From Bacteroidaceae bacterium (GTDB lineage Bacteria > Bacteroidota > Bacteroidia > Bacteroidales > Bacteroidaceae): a DNA stretch of 64,000 nucleotides. The stretch lies in contig JAFNXM010000013.1 of NCBI GenBank assembly GCA_017383485.1, forward strand, positions 26,800-90,799, in the 5' to 3' direction. The translations under genes and the position numbers were made by a program. Positions 17,501 to 26,876 of the stretch are shown here, in pieces (the first letter of the stretch is position 1; each line of letters begins with the position of its first letter). Below the pieces are notes generated by a model. That model had not been told where the DNA came from. It ran no database searches and worked only from the letters and a program-made list of their open reading frames with translations.

Positions 17501-18352
17501 CGTCAAGCAAACGGCGACCGCTACTTCAATGGCGCTCCTGGCTACGAAGCAGACGTATATGAAATCACTGCAAACCAAGTGATCTCTGTCGGTGGTGCAG
17601 CTCACGGCCGCGCAGGTATCGACGGTGTAATCGACAACTTCACTATCTGGAACAAGGCTATCTCTGCCGACGAAGTTAAGGCTTCTATGGGCGACCTCAC
17701 AGACGACAACCTCCCTGCAGACGTACTCGCATTCTGGGGCCTCGAAACTAAGGCTGGTGCAGACTTCACATTCCCATCTGCTGGTGCTAAGACTGGCGTA
17801 CAAGCTGGTTGCCACGACTATGCTGCAACAGGTGCCGAAGGTCAAGGCGTATTCTCATGGGTAGAATCTGAATATACTTCAGGTTGTCCATTCATCTCAG
17901 GTACTGCATTCCCCGTGACTACCCTCCCAACTTGGAAGGCTAAGAAGGGTATCGTATCAGAAGTGACTGGTAACGGCGAAGCTGGTTCTGCTAAGTTGAC
18001 TTATGCTAAGGAAGGTGACTACGAAGTGACTTTGACTTTGGCTAACTCACTTGGTCAAGCGCAAAAGACATTCCGCGTGATCAAGGTTACTGCTCCTGTT
18101 GGCGTTGACAATGCTGCTGCTGACGAAGTGAAGGCTTACACTGTAAACGGTGCTGCATTCGTAGAAGTAGCAGAAGCTGGCGACTACCGCATCAACGTAT
18201 ACAACGCTGCAGGTCAACTCGTAGCTAACAAGGCTCAACAACTCGCAGCTGGTGCTAAGGTTCAATTGACTCTCGGTCAAGTGGGCAACTACGTACTCAG
18301 CGTCGAAAAGGACGGCCAAGTAGTTCGCACAGTGAAATTGCTCAACAAGTAA
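14594..18352 (+). CDS. Secreted GH85 endo-beta-N-acetylglucosaminidase
   Basis: The 1252-residue protein has a signal peptide (cut near TASA/QEF). The catalytic domain contains VDGIGYNSEFGG, where Asn191 and Glu193 match the GH85 Asn-x-Glu pair that cleaves the chitobiose core of N-glycans. Later regions include a beta-sandwich binding region (about 480-600) and a LamG-like domain (about 840-1040). The last 80 residues (YRINVYNAAGQLVANKAQ, then NYVLSV and VRTVKLLNK) resemble a type A type IX secretion sorting domain. Codon use is very strongly biased, suggesting high expression. Together with GH20 and GH2 it could strip host glycoproteins. Confidence 0.88.
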   Translation: MKNRRFFLAGLCLVAATASAQEFKEGYVKWGYGSDQYGATMKTWEKGKAINEDDNFFISRVKPRERFRNTNTQVRPDLNESNDKKLMFWVPINGTKNNALPDGVYDSEVFNMWPYITHYGNWTAGIGRVPGNFLDVAHKNGVPVSGVAGIPWGSLYQFPAWEKCLEEMIEVGAQKIADFHYYYGVDGIGYNSEFGGGYAIQQDLIPLHQELNKIQKPRNPLFENVWYDGTNDNGMCTFDQGLGTHNDDTFGPAGAEAANLFLNYNWNNSNLLSRSVTHANSIGRNPLDLYAGVNMQGAEPGTNNWPLLQQYPISIGLWGAHSENMFWESRGEKGSEPEVKQRTYQLRTERWFTGGTRNPANTPAVTNSMKYHADNVTYHGMSTFMTARSAMKWDLGEEALVTYFNLGNGKYFNWKGVRQHDKEWYNIGAQDYLPTWRWWFTKSLLGTDVVANGLDAEFTWDEAYVGGSTARIFGNTADEYLHLFKTEYALQAGDVITFTYKLKKGVAENVNLVFTAKGNEKVALAEDKFVVVNGKTEADEDVWYEKQFTVGEELAGKTLALVALHFQNAKDMELYLGEFSIVRGTAATPATPVLANSAVLSNSKHGVDAKVIFNMPNNKPAGEPCYNIDVKTAFFKLYAQQEGQEPVFMGITSSWAGLMYNIPMNLKVNKDRVRVGVSAVALDHKSESAIAWSNYMDAPAYVYDDNIQCSKNTIKPNESFEMSYVDPRHESATWKLVNLAGEEVFKGEGHTVTCDGLAQTGSYDLHLTGVVRDADGNTSTTTLTFGSFVQITGEGIGALPEIYTLTANGKEADIEVVAGDFVDLAYTGRAADGAGSQGVDLKEKRFGTKAGDLGLQGKKDFSVSFWLKINKLAAGETQLLAVAYKLDAWPKTDWGWLWSNIDETGAMTSFTWRGTDRTNNNELRYKYDNTKLPVGNWVHIAYTFDYDESGKFKGEYYVNGVKQEVTRWNRQANGDRYFNGAPGYEADVYEITANQVISVGGAAHGRAGIDGVIDNFTIWNKAISADEVKASMGDLTDDNLPADVLAFWGLETKAGADFTFPSAGAKTGVQAGCHDYAATGAEGQGVFSWVESEYTSGCPFISGTAFPVTTLPTWKAKKGIVSEVTGNGEAGSAKLTYAKEGDYEVTLTLANSLGQAQKTFRVIKVTAPVGVDNAAADEVKAYTVNGAAFVEVAEAGDYRINVYNAAGQLVANKAQQLAAGAKVQLTLGQVGNYVLSVEKDGQVVRTVKLLNK

Positions 18353-18417
18353 TTCCACGTTTGAATAATACAAACATCCTCAGTTCACCCCTTGTGGTGA
18401 CTGAAACATAAAACAAT

Positions 18418-18457
18418 CTCCGCCAATGTCCCCATGGATGTTGGCGGAGTTTTTTTG
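18418..18457 (+). terminator. GH85 terminator
   Basis: CTCCGCCAA pairs with TTGGCGGAG and is followed by TTTTTTT. Confidence 0.8.
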
Positions 18458-18540
18458 TGCCCTTTTCCCCTTGCCTCTGTTTGTACTTCCTCTCCTAACA
18501 GCCTCCAGATATGACTCCCCTTTATTCATTCCTTTTATTT

Positions 18541-18645
18541 GTTCAAAAAAAAATCAAGGCCTCGTGAAAATTTCGCGACGCCTCGTTGAAAAAAGGTTAA
18601 GGCTTTTTTGAAAAAGGTTAGGGCTTGTTTGAAAAGGTCAAAGAG
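18541..18645 (-). repeat. Intergenic repeat element, copy C, with tandem sub-repeats
   Basis: The family core (reverse of GACGCCTCGTT, with TTTCGCG before it) lies at 18564-18587 on the minus strand. The other terminal repeat is degenerate. From 18588 a unit of about 21 bp (GAAAAAAGGTTAAGGCTTTT, then GAAAAAGGTTAGGGCTTGTT, then GAAAAGGTC) is repeated. Confidence 0.65.
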
Positions 18646-18818
18646 CTGTCGAAAATTGGTTCCTCTTTCTGTCCAAAAAGGTTTTAAGTAGGTCTTCGAC
18701 TCAATAAATGTTTGGGTTGTTTGATAAGTCCCACGGCGTGAAATATTCACCCTTTGCGAGAAACGCGATGGGGTGGACAATGTGCAGAAGGCCTTGTCGC
18801 TGATAGACCCTTGTTGAC

Positions 18819-18850
18819 AAAAAAATAGGCATCACACGTGTGACGCCTAT
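18819..18850 (-). terminator. Terminator of the menA-phosphoesterase operon
   Basis: ATAGGCaTCACAC and GTGTGAcGCCTAT form a nearly perfect hairpin, followed on the minus strand by TTTTTTT. Confidence 0.75.
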
Positions 18851-18890
18851 ACATAATATAATATTGTGACCTATGTGATAGAGGCGAGAC

Positions 18891-19382
18891 CTATTCGCCC
18901 AATTCGATGACCTCCAGATCTCGGAACTCCCTGCCGTCTACGACGAAACGAACGAGGGTGCGCTTTTGATGCCAACCTTGCTTGCCAGCTGCGCCGGGGT
19001 TGATGTGCAGACAATTCAGGGTTTGGTCGTAGATCACCTTCAAGATGTGCGAGTGACCAGAAATGAATAGCTGGGGCGGACGTACGAACAAGGTGCCAGC
19101 GATGCTGCGGTCGTATTTCCCAGGATAACCGCCGATGTGCTTCATCAAGATGTCGGCTTCCTCGCATTTGAAACGCAGAGTAGTGGGGTAGAGGCGGCGC
19201 AATTCGCCTCCGTCGATATTGCCACACACTGCACGCAGCGGACGTATGGCGTTCAGCCGCTCGGCCAATTCTATGGAGCCAATGTCTCCGGCATGCCATA
19301 TCTCGTCGCAAGGGGAAAAGTATTTTTCGTAGCGGGCGTCCCAATAGCCGTGTGTGTCGGACAGTAGACCGATGCGTTTCAT
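18891..19382 (-). CDS. YfcE/MJ0936-type metallophosphoesterase
   Basis: The 163-residue protein has the calcineurin-like metal motifs SDTHG, HAGDIG, GNID and GHSH with HINPGA, typical of the small YfcE/MJ0936 phosphodiesterases. The physiological substrate is unknown. It is the last gene of the menA-MATE-kinase-like run, beginning 56 bp after the kinase-like gene. The ATG is directly preceded by the AT-rich motif TATTATATATAATAT. Confidence 0.88.
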   Translation of the reverse strand: MKRIGLLSDTHGYWDARYEKYFSPCDEIWHAGDIGSIELAERLNAIRPLRAVCGNIDGGELRRLYPTTLRFKCEEADILMKHIGGYPGKYDRSIAGTLFVRPPQLFISGHSHILKVIYDQTLNCLHINPGAAGKQGWHQKRTLVRFVVDGREFRDLEVIELGE

Positions 19383-19437
19383 ATATTATATATAATAAGG
19401 TGTAGTGTCGTATGGTGTAGATAGGGTGAGGGAGGCA

Positions 19438-20082
19438 TTATCCCAACTTGCGCCTTGCAAAATCCTTGATGATTTCCACCGCTCCCTCGATGCCGCACAC
19501 CGAGGAGTTGATGCAGAGGTGGTAGCCAGCGGCTGCTCCCCAGTGTCCAGCGGTGTAGAAGTTGTAGTAGGCCGCACGGTCGGCGTCGCCCTGATGCATC
19601 AGTTTCTCGGCTTCGGCTGGGCTCACCTGCATGCTGTCGCAGATGCGGCGAATACGGTCGGCTGGATCGGCGGTGATGAAGACGTTGAGCGCACGGGGAT
19701 GATCGCGCAACACATAGTCGGCACATCTGCCCACAAAGACACAGTCGCACTCGCTCGCCACGTGGCGGATGGCTTCGGCCTGCAATTGAAAAAGTTTGTC
19801 GTCGCTCACGGCGCTGCTATAGAAGTCGCCGCCACTGATATTGAGCACGGGAGATATCGTACCCAGCAGGGAGTGAAAGAAGCCCTTGCGCTCGTCGTGG
19901 CGCTCGAAGAATTCGGGACTAAAACCGCTCTCCTGTGCTGCCAGATGCAAGATCTCTTTGTCGTAATATCGAGCTCCCATCGCTTCTGCCAACGCACGGC
20001 CGATAGCACTGCCGCCGCTGCCCAATTGGCGTCCGATGTTGATGACAAAGGGGGAAGGCTGGGGTGAAGAAGGTGTATTCAT
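19438..20082 (-). CDS. Cytidylate kinase-like P-loop protein
   Basis: The protein starts best at ATG 20082 (215 residues); an upstream ATG at 20115 adds 11 residues. It has the P-loop GRQLGSGGSAIGR and kinase-like motifs (YYDKEIL, FVGRCADYVL, RIRRI) of the cytidylate kinase-like family found widely in anaerobes. It differs from the canonical Cmk P-loop, so CMP kinase activity is uncertain. It lies in an operon between a MATE exporter and a phosphoesterase. Confidence 0.8.
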   Translation of the reverse strand: MNTPSSPQPSPFVINIGRQLGSGGSAIGRALAEAMGARYYDKEILHLAAQESGFSPEFFERHDERKGFFHSLLGTISPVLNISGGDFYSSAVSDDKLFQLQAEAIRHVASECDCVFVGRCADYVLRDHPRALNVFITADPADRIRRICDSMQVSPAEAEKLMHQGDADRAAYYNFYTAGHWGAAAGYHLCINSSVCGIEGAVEIIKDFARRKLG

Positions 20083-20164
20083 AGAGGGGGAATATTTGGT
20101 TCGGTAGAAAATCAATTTGTCGTGAAATGTCGCACTCGGCGTTAGGATGGGGCAGGACTTTGGC

Positions 20165-21538
20165 TTATTCTGCCAGCTTGGTTTGCCTGTCTCTCAACTT
20201 ACGGAATTGCTGCACCAACAATACGGCAGATAGTATCGAAGCCATAGCGTCTGACACCGGTCCCGACCACCACACACCATCTGTGGGGCGCTCGAAGAAG
20301 TGGGGGAGTATGAACAAAGCCGGCAGCAGGAATAGCATTTGCCGAGTGAGCGATAGGAAAATACTCTTGCCTGCCATTCCGATACTTTGGAAGAAGGCGG
20401 TCGACACAATTTGCATGCCGACGAAGGGGAAGAACAGCACGGCGATGCTGAAGCCATGTGCGGCTTCGGCCACCAGCTCGGGCGCATCTTTGGCAAAGAC
20501 CGCTACGCAGGGTTCGGGGAAGAATACACCCACGGCAAACCCTGTAGTGGTGATGAGGGTGGCAAAGAGGATGGTCAGTTTGACGACGCTGATCAGGCGG
20601 TCCATGTGGCCCGCACCATAGTTGTAGCCAGCGATCGGTTGCATACCTTGATTCAAACCAACGACCACGAAGACGATAAACATGATCAGGCGGTTGGAGA
20701 TACCAAAGGCGCCCACGGCAACATCACCACCATACGTCGACATAGAGCGGGTGATGACCACAGCCACCAAGCAGGCGCAAGCATTGACCAGGAACTGTGG
20801 CAAACCGATCAGTAGGGATTCGCGCATGATGCGAGGTTCGGGACGCAGCGTGCTTCGTTCCAAATGAATAAAATCTGCTTTGTTGGAAAAAAGTCGTAGT
20901 TGCCATATCAGCATACAAAGTTGCGCCACCACCGTAGCCCATGCTGCACCACTGATGCCCCATTTGAATACAAATATAAATATAGGCGCCAACACCAGGT
21001 TGATTCCCACTGTGCCAAATGTAGAGTACATCGCCAGCTTCGGACGATTGGTCGAACGTAGCATAGCATTCAGACCAAAATAAAGGTGTGTCACCACATT
21101 GCCGGCAAGGATCACCGTCATAAATTCATGGGCATAGGGCAACGTGTCAGCGCTGGCGCCAAAGAAGGTGAGGATCGGTGTGAGAAAGACTTGCAAAATG
21201 ATCCCCAGCATTAGGCCCATAGCTACATTCATTAACACGACGTTGCCCAGGATTTTGCGCGCGGTGCCATAGTCTTTTTGCCCCAAACGGATAGACATCA
21301 GTGTGGCCGCGCCCACACCCACCATTGCGCCAAAGGCTGCGGTCAGCGACATCAGCGGAGAGGTCAGCGCCAATCCCATGATGGCATGTTCGCCCACACC
21401 TTGCCCGATGAAGATGCCGTCTACGATATTGTAGATCGACGAGGCTGTCATGGCCACGATGGCAGGCAGGGCATAGGAAGCCAATAGGCGTCCTACTGGT
21501 TTCTCGGCTAATTCGTTGAACTTATTTTGATTTTTCAT
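20165..21538 (-). CDS. MATE-family multidrug/cation exporter
   Basis: The 457-residue protein has twelve predicted membrane helices in two related halves and the N-terminal ALPAIVAMTASSIYNIVDGI and GVGEHAIMGLALTSPLM segments typical of the family. It exchanges Na+ or H+ for drugs or metabolites. The substrate is unknown. It follows menA by 82 bp. The start is abutted by CATTATATATAATATG. Confidence 0.92.
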   Translation of the reverse strand: MKNQNKFNELAEKPVGRLLASYALPAIVAMTASSIYNIVDGIFIGQGVGEHAIMGLALTSPLMSLTAAFGAMVGVGAATLMSIRLGQKDYGTARKILGNVVLMNVAMGLMLGIILQVFLTPILTFFGASADTLPYAHEFMTVILAGNVVTHLYFGLNAMLRSTNRPKLAMYSTFGTVGINLVLAPIFIFVFKWGISGAAWATVVAQLCMLIWQLRLFSNKADFIHLERSTLRPEPRIMRESLLIGLPQFLVNACACLVAVVITRSMSTYGGDVAVGAFGISNRLIMFIVFVVVGLNQGMQPIAGYNYGAGHMDRLISVVKLTILFATLITTTGFAVGVFFPEPCVAVFAKDAPELVAEAAHGFSIAVLFFPFVGMQIVSTAFFQSIGMAGKSIFLSLTRQMLFLLPALFILPHFFERPTDGVWWSGPVSDAMASILSAVLLVQQFRKLRDRQTKLAE

Positions 21539-21620
21539 ATTATATATAATGTATAGCAGACGGAGGAATACATACGGGGGCTATGACATTTTCTCCCTGT
21601 TCCTCCTTCCTTTTCCCCTT

Positions 21621-22523
21621 TTACAATCCCAGTCCACCCAGGATAAACGCGATGGCGACAAGTACGCCCATCATCAACATATTGCGCGAGGTGAAACCCA
21701 GGATGCGATTCAGCGCTTTGCCTCGGTTGATCTGTATCATCTTGCGCCAAGTCAAGTAGTGGGGCAGGAGGTAGAACATCGGCAGGATGGTCAACCACAC
21801 GCTGTTGTCGAGCGCCATCAGTGCCACGCAGGCATAGGCCAACAGACCTTGTAGCAGGTAGAAGTAACTGCCAAACGTTTCGCCCAGGACAACGATGATC
21901 GTGCGCTTGCCCACTGCACGGTCGGTGTCGCGGTCGCGATAATTGTTGACGACCAATAGCGTGTCGATCAGCAGGCCGCAAGCCGCCGAGAGCCACCACA
22001 CGTCGGGGGTCACGGTGCCTGTCTGCACAAAGTAGGTGCCTGCTACGGGCACGGGACCAAAGAATATCCACACAAGCAGGTCGCCCATCGCACAGTAGCT
22101 GAGCAACAACGTATAGAGGAAAGCGAATACCACACAAGCGGCACCAATGCCCAGCAGTAACCATGGTGCTGACGAGGTGAGGAGCAGTCCCACCCCGAAT
22201 ACACCAGCCAGCAACAACATCACGGCTATTCCGCCGCGCATTGCACGGGGCGAAATCCATCCTTGGGCACAGGCTCGGCGCGGACCGAGTCGCTCCTCGC
22301 CATCCGTACCTCGCAGGTAGTCATAAAGGTCGTTGATCATATTTGCCGCAATCTGCATACAGGCTGCAAAGGCTACGCACAGCAAGGCTTTGCACCAATC
22401 GAAGGCGCCGTCGCTGAATGCCAATGCCGAGGCGGTGATTACTGGGATAAGGGCGGCAGAGAGCGTCTTGGGTCGAGCCGCTAGCCACCATGCTTTGAGT
22501 GAATGTTGCTTTACTTGTTCCAT
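21621..22523 (-). CDS. menA: 1,4-dihydroxy-2-naphthoate polyprenyltransferase
   Basis: The 300-residue membrane prenyltransferase of the UbiA family joins DHNA to a polyprenyl chain in menaquinone synthesis. The two Mg-diphosphate motifs are NMINDLYDYLRGTD and NNYRDRDTDRAVGKRT, the second characteristic of MenA. About eight membrane segments are seen. It is the first gene of a four-gene minus-strand run. Other men genes are not in the window. Confidence 0.93.
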   Translation of the reverse strand: MEQVKQHSLKAWWLAARPKTLSAALIPVITASALAFSDGAFDWCKALLCVAFAACMQIAANMINDLYDYLRGTDGEERLGPRRACAQGWISPRAMRGGIAVMLLLAGVFGVGLLLTSSAPWLLLGIGAACVVFAFLYTLLLSYCAMGDLLVWIFFGPVPVAGTYFVQTGTVTPDVWWLSAACGLLIDTLLVVNNYRDRDTDRAVGKRTIIVVLGETFGSYFYLLQGLLAYACVALMALDNSVWLTILPMFYLLPHYLTWRKMIQINRGKALNRILGFTSRNMLMMGVLVAIAFILGGLGL

Positions 22524-22531
22524 AACAAAGA

Positions 22532-22539
22532 CAAAATTA
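22532..22539 (-). promoter_or_regulatory. menA -7 box
   Basis: The minus strand reads TAATTTTG close to the start codon. It is back-to-back with the GH20 promoter. Confidence 0.45.
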
Positions 22540-22573
22540 AGTTTTTTTTCGAAACCAATAAAGAAAATATGCG

Positions 22574-22581
22574 TACATTTG
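22574..22581 (+). promoter_or_regulatory. GH20 -7 box
   Basis: TACATTTG followed by CAGAAG, 57 nt before the ATG. Confidence 0.55.
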
Positions 22582-22637
22582 CAGAAGTGATTTTATATTG
22601 CGAGAAAAGTATAAATTAATTAACCTAAAATATCATT

Positions 22638-25600
22638 ATGAAATTCAATTTTCTTTTTGCCGCATTGTTGGCTCTTCTGAGCTTTAATAGTGCGTCGGCG
22701 CAAGACTTTATCAATCTTACGCCCAAGCCCCAAACGATGACCACGTCTCAGGGCAGTTTGACTCTGCCAAAGGGTTTTGGTGTGTCGCAAACGAACTTGA
22801 CCGATGCCATGAAGGCTGAGGTGGAAAAGTTCTTGACAAGCTACAACGAAGTGACCGATTCTGAAGCCAAGGTCGTATCTAGTACCGACAAAGCTTTGAT
22901 CCGTGTCGAAAAGGCTTCGACTGATTTGGGCAAGGAGGGTTACAAACTATCGGTCAAGGCGGATGGTGTCACTATTCAAGCTTCCGAAGCTGCAGGGCTC
23001 TACTTTGCTTTTCAAACAATCAAAAAGGTGTTGCCGCCACATGTGATGGCAGGTGTCAAGGATGCTAATGTGAAGACTCACGCCCTGCCTTTTGTCGAAA
23101 TCTCAGACTCACCTCGTTTCGCTTATCGTGGTTTCATGCTCGACGTGTCTCGTCACTTTTTCGACGTAGCCGAGATCAAGCGCGTGCTCGACGTGATGTC
23201 CTACTACAAGATGAACCATTTCCACTGGCACCTCACCGACGACCATGGCTGGCGTGTGGAAATCAAGAAATATCCCAAGTTGATCGAGGTCGGAAGTATT
23301 GCCCCCAACAACTTTATCGTGGATATGCATCACGGCCCCTACTGGCAAAACAAACCCTACGGTCCCTATTACTACACACAAGAGCAATTGCGTGAAGTTG
23401 TCGCTTATGCTAAGGAACGCCACATCGAGATTATTCCCGAAATCGATATGCCCGGTCACTTCTGTGCGGCTATGGCATCATATCCCGAGTTCAGCTGTTG
23501 GCCCAATGGTAGCCACGGCGTGCAATCCAACATCGGCGGTGTATATGCCGACGTCTTGAATGTAGCCAACCCTAAAGCCGTGCAATTTGCCAAGGATGTC
23601 ATGGCAGAAATCATTGATATCTTCCCCTACGAATACGTACATATTGGTGGCGACGAATGTCCTACCAGCGCTTGGGAAGGCAATGCGGAATGTATCGCCA
23701 AGAAGGAAGAAATGGGGTTGAACAATTTCCGCGAACTGCAAAGCGAATTTATCCGCGAGATGGGCGAATTCGTACAGCAGAAAGGTCGCAAACTTGCCGT
23801 ATGGAATGAAGCCATCACAGCAGGCGGTGCTGACACAAAAAAGATACAGGAAGTCGATGCCACAGTCTATTGTTGGGTGGGCGCTGATGGTGCTGCCAGC
23901 AAATCTGTACAATTAGGATTGCAGCACATCTATACACCACAAGTGCCCTGGTACATCAACCGCAAGCAAAGCACCGATCCCACCGAACCCGTCGGCGCAG
24001 GTCCTGGTAACGACAATCTCGAAGTGGTCTACAACAAGAGTATTCCTATGCCCACGGCTGGCAAGACAGATCTGTTGTGGGGTGTACAGGGTACATTCTG
24101 GGCTGAATATGTAGGTTTTAACGATTATTTGGAATACTTGATGCTTCCTCGTCTCGTGGCGATTGCCGAAGCAGGTTGGAGTCCCCAGTCAGCTCGTCAA
24201 TTCGAGGACTTCCGGCGTCGCGTCACTGCTGATAGTGTGTTGTACAACTATAATAATTACACCTATGGTAAGCACTATATGACGCCTACTGCCACTTCTG
24301 GCGAAAAGGTGATGCCACAGACATCCACTGCTACCAAGAAGAATTGGTATCGCATCTTTACTCGTGCCACAGGTGAACGTGCCAACAAGTGCATCGAACT
24401 CTTGCGTGCCGAGTCGCCACTGATCACAGAGTGGGCGGGCAAGAGTGCACAGGCAGACCGACTTTGGACAGCCGCTCAAGTAGGTGAAGGCGACGCTGCT
24501 TATGACTATCAATTCTGGGCTTTGGAAGAAGATCCAGCCAACCCTGGCAAATATGCTTTGGTCTGCAAGGCTAAGCCTGAAGGTTCGGTTTCGCCCAATG
24601 CTACAGCAACAACTACTGCTGGCCGTTGGGATTATGACAACGACACCAAACACTACAACTTCATCCTGGCAGACAATGGTTATGGCGTACAGGGCGACTA
24701 CTATTACTACTCTATTCGTTCCGACAAGCATGCGGGCGTGTGGATGAATGCTTCGCTCGGTGGCCAGGGCTATGCGGTCAATCTCTACGGCAACCCCTCT
24801 GATGGCAACGGCGGTCTGTGGTATTTCACACCTCTGCGCGACAATGCTTCTGTGCAAGAAGTACAAGCTAAAATAGAGGAAGCTCGCCAATTGCTGAATA
24901 CGGCAAAGACATATCCTGCTAAGGGAAAGAAAAAAATAGGTTTTTTCGGAGAAGATGAGACAAATGCCTTGCGTGATCTCATCAAAGACGTCGACCCTTC
25001 GGGCATGACAAGTGCCGAAGAGGCAGAATTTGTTGCTCAATTTGATGCGGCATATGCGGCATTTCGCAATTCGTTCGGCTACCTGGAGCAAGGTAAAAAA
25101 TATAGTGTAGTTAATACTGTCGAAGGCTATGGTGATGTGAAGTTTTATGACAACGGTACCAGTGCACAGTTGCTTCACACTACAGATATGTGGGCAGCTG
25201 ATGCATGGACAGTCACAGCTGAGAGCGTAGGACAAGATTATGCGCAAACGGTGAAGTTGCAAAATGCCAGTACAGCCCGATATATTGGTGCGGCAGCATC
25301 TTCGCTCACAGGCCGAATGGGCTACCTCGTACCAATGGCTTCAAACGGCGCAGATCTTCGCCTAGAGTATACCCCAGCTTATACAGACTTTGTCGTGAGC
25401 CAATCAGGCAAGAATCTTCACCCCATTCCCGCAGATTCGCCTTCATATCCAGGTGTGGTGAGCAGTGGTAACTCGTTTGACAATGCCAATGCCCATCGTG
25501 GTATGGGAGCAGCGTGGACTTTTGTCGAAGTAGAAGTTTATACCTTCCAATGTGTAGATGAATCAGGTGCAGATCTGGGCACCTTCACTACATCTCACCC

Positions 25601-26672
25601 CGTCGATGCAGAGAGTGCCACTCCTGCGCCACCCACTATCAAGAATCACGAATTTCTCGAGGTGAAAGATGGTAAACACGTCTACAAGCGTAGTGCTTAT
25701 ACCATCTGTGTGGAAAGTCGCGACTCGTATGGCGCCATCATCGCTCGCACAGAGCATCAAGTGAAGGTGGGCGAGACATTGACCCTTGCCGCACCAGCAC
25801 ACAAATACTATACCCTCGTGTCGGGTGACTATGCCGATGGTCACGTGCTGACACCTTCGGCAGACGCTACTGTTACTTATAAATACACCACCGACGCTTT
25901 GGCGGGTGTCAAGGCTTTGGCAGAACCCGTCACTACAATAGAAGCAGATAAGTCCTATGTCCTCTACGATACATCACCTGTCGACGTAGATCGTCAAGGT
26001 TATCGCAATGTCAACAATGCTCTGCAAGTGTGGAATACGCAAAAGATCGAAGGTGCTGACCCCTTGCACGTATGGACGCTCAAAATGAGTGGTGCTGGCT
26101 TCAAAGTGAAAAACGAATTCCACAACCTCTATGTACCTCGCCTCACTACAGCAGCAACCCCTGTGGCCCTTTCGGCTAATGGTGAGACCTATAAGTTTAA
26201 GCTCAACGCTGATGGCGAGACTTTTACTATTCAAGGCACGAATAATGTATGCTGGGACGGCCTGGCATCAGGCGCTTTGGTGGGTTGGAATGCCCCCGGA
26301 CATCCCTACCGCGTATACGAGTATTTCGTCGAACCCTATTTCACTGTCCTGGTAGACGAAGTTGACACCGAGGGTCGTGTATTGGCATCAACCAAATATC
26401 CGGTCAAGGCTGGTAGCGCATTTGCATTGCAAGCGAGCGACCGTGCAGGATATGTCATAGACAAGATCGAAGGTGCAGAAAGCCTGGCCTGCGTCGAAAG
26501 CCATCTGAAAGTCACAGTCACCTATATGGACGAAAAGCTCGTAGGTATCAATACCGTTGTAGACGATGCTCGTGCCAAGGGCGGCATCTACGACCCCAGT
26601 GGTCGCCGTATTCACCACATCGCCCATCCCGGTGTTTATATCATCTCGGGTCAAAAGGTGTTTGTGAAGTAA
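22638..26672 (+). CDS. Secreted GH20 beta-N-acetylhexosaminidase
   Basis: The 1344-residue protein has a signal peptide (NSASA/QDF), a GH20b N-terminal domain, and the GH20 barrel with HFHWHLTDDHGWR and HIGGDECP. The Asp-Glu pair (about 339-340) drives substrate-assisted removal of terminal GlcNAc or GalNAc. A long C-terminal half contains several beta-rich modules, including MucBP-like segments (YKYTTDAL region), and a tail with GIYDPSGRRI and HPGVYIISGQKVFVK, a common Prevotella-type surface or secretion tail. It is much longer than typical enzymes of about 550-800 residues. It could work after the GH85 enzyme on N-glycans. Confidence 0.92.
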   Translation: MKFNFLFAALLALLSFNSASAQDFINLTPKPQTMTTSQGSLTLPKGFGVSQTNLTDAMKAEVEKFLTSYNEVTDSEAKVVSSTDKALIRVEKASTDLGKEGYKLSVKADGVTIQASEAAGLYFAFQTIKKVLPPHVMAGVKDANVKTHALPFVEISDSPRFAYRGFMLDVSRHFFDVAEIKRVLDVMSYYKMNHFHWHLTDDHGWRVEIKKYPKLIEVGSIAPNNFIVDMHHGPYWQNKPYGPYYYTQEQLREVVAYAKERHIEIIPEIDMPGHFCAAMASYPEFSCWPNGSHGVQSNIGGVYADVLNVANPKAVQFAKDVMAEIIDIFPYEYVHIGGDECPTSAWEGNAECIAKKEEMGLNNFRELQSEFIREMGEFVQQKGRKLAVWNEAITAGGADTKKIQEVDATVYCWVGADGAASKSVQLGLQHIYTPQVPWYINRKQSTDPTEPVGAGPGNDNLEVVYNKSIPMPTAGKTDLLWGVQGTFWAEYVGFNDYLEYLMLPRLVAIAEAGWSPQSARQFEDFRRRVTADSVLYNYNNYTYGKHYMTPTATSGEKVMPQTSTATKKNWYRIFTRATGERANKCIELLRAESPLITEWAGKSAQADRLWTAAQVGEGDAAYDYQFWALEEDPANPGKYALVCKAKPEGSVSPNATATTTAGRWDYDNDTKHYNFILADNGYGVQGDYYYYSIRSDKHAGVWMNASLGGQGYAVNLYGNPSDGNGGLWYFTPLRDNASVQEVQAKIEEARQLLNTAKTYPAKGKKKIGFFGEDETNALRDLIKDVDPSGMTSAEEAEFVAQFDAAYAAFRNSFGYLEQGKKYSVVNTVEGYGDVKFYDNGTSAQLLHTTDMWAADAWTVTAESVGQDYAQTVKLQNASTARYIGAAASSLTGRMGYLVPMASNGADLRLEYTPAYTDFVVSQSGKNLHPIPADSPSYPGVVSSGNSFDNANAHRGMGAAWTFVEVEVYTFQCVDESGADLGTFTTSHPVDAESATPAPPTIKNHEFLEVKDGKHVYKRSAYTICVESRDSYGAIIARTEHQVKVGETLTLAAPAHKYYTLVSGDYADGHVLTPSADATVTYKYTTDALAGVKALAEPVTTIEADKSYVLYDTSPVDVDRQGYRNVNNALQVWNTQKIEGADPLHVWTLKMSGAGFKVKNEFHNLYVPRLTTAATPVALSANGETYKFKLNADGETFTIQGTNNVCWDGLASGALVGWNAPGHPYRVYEYFVEPYFTVLVDEVDTEGRVLASTKYPVKAGSAFALQASDRAGYVIDKIEGAESLACVESHLKVTVTYMDEKLVGINTVVDDARAKGGIYDPSGRRIHHIAHPGVYIISGQKVFVK

Positions 26673-26700
26673 TTCACTCCTTATATAATATCACCGAAGT

Positions 26701-26734
26701 GCCAATCTCCCATCCACGGGAGGTTGGCATTTTT
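26701..26734 (+). terminator. GH20 terminator
   Basis: GCCAATCTCCC pairs with GGGAGGTTGGC and is followed by ATTTTTG. Confidence 0.8.
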
Positions 26735-26800
26735 GTTGTCTTTTAGTTAAACCTATTTGAATCATTTGTGTACCCCCAAAAACGTATGTCGAATAGTATA

Positions 26801-26825
26801 AAAAATGCGAAAAATTTTGACAAAC
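26801..26825 (-). repeat. 25-mer motif copy 3
   Basis: Reverse orientation: TGCGAAAAATTTTGACAAA preceded by an A-run. Confidence 0.55.
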
Positions 26826-26876
26826 GGGGTTGATGAAATAGAGAGAAGCATTGGTTTGTATTAGGCCTTTTGAAAA

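Larger units (their letters stand above)
18353..18890. other. Convergent intergenic region with two terminators and repeat element C
   Basis: No gene is seen. It contains the GH85 terminator (18418-18457), element C (18541-18620), sub-repeats to about 18645, and the minus-strand terminator (18819-18850). Confidence 0.6.
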
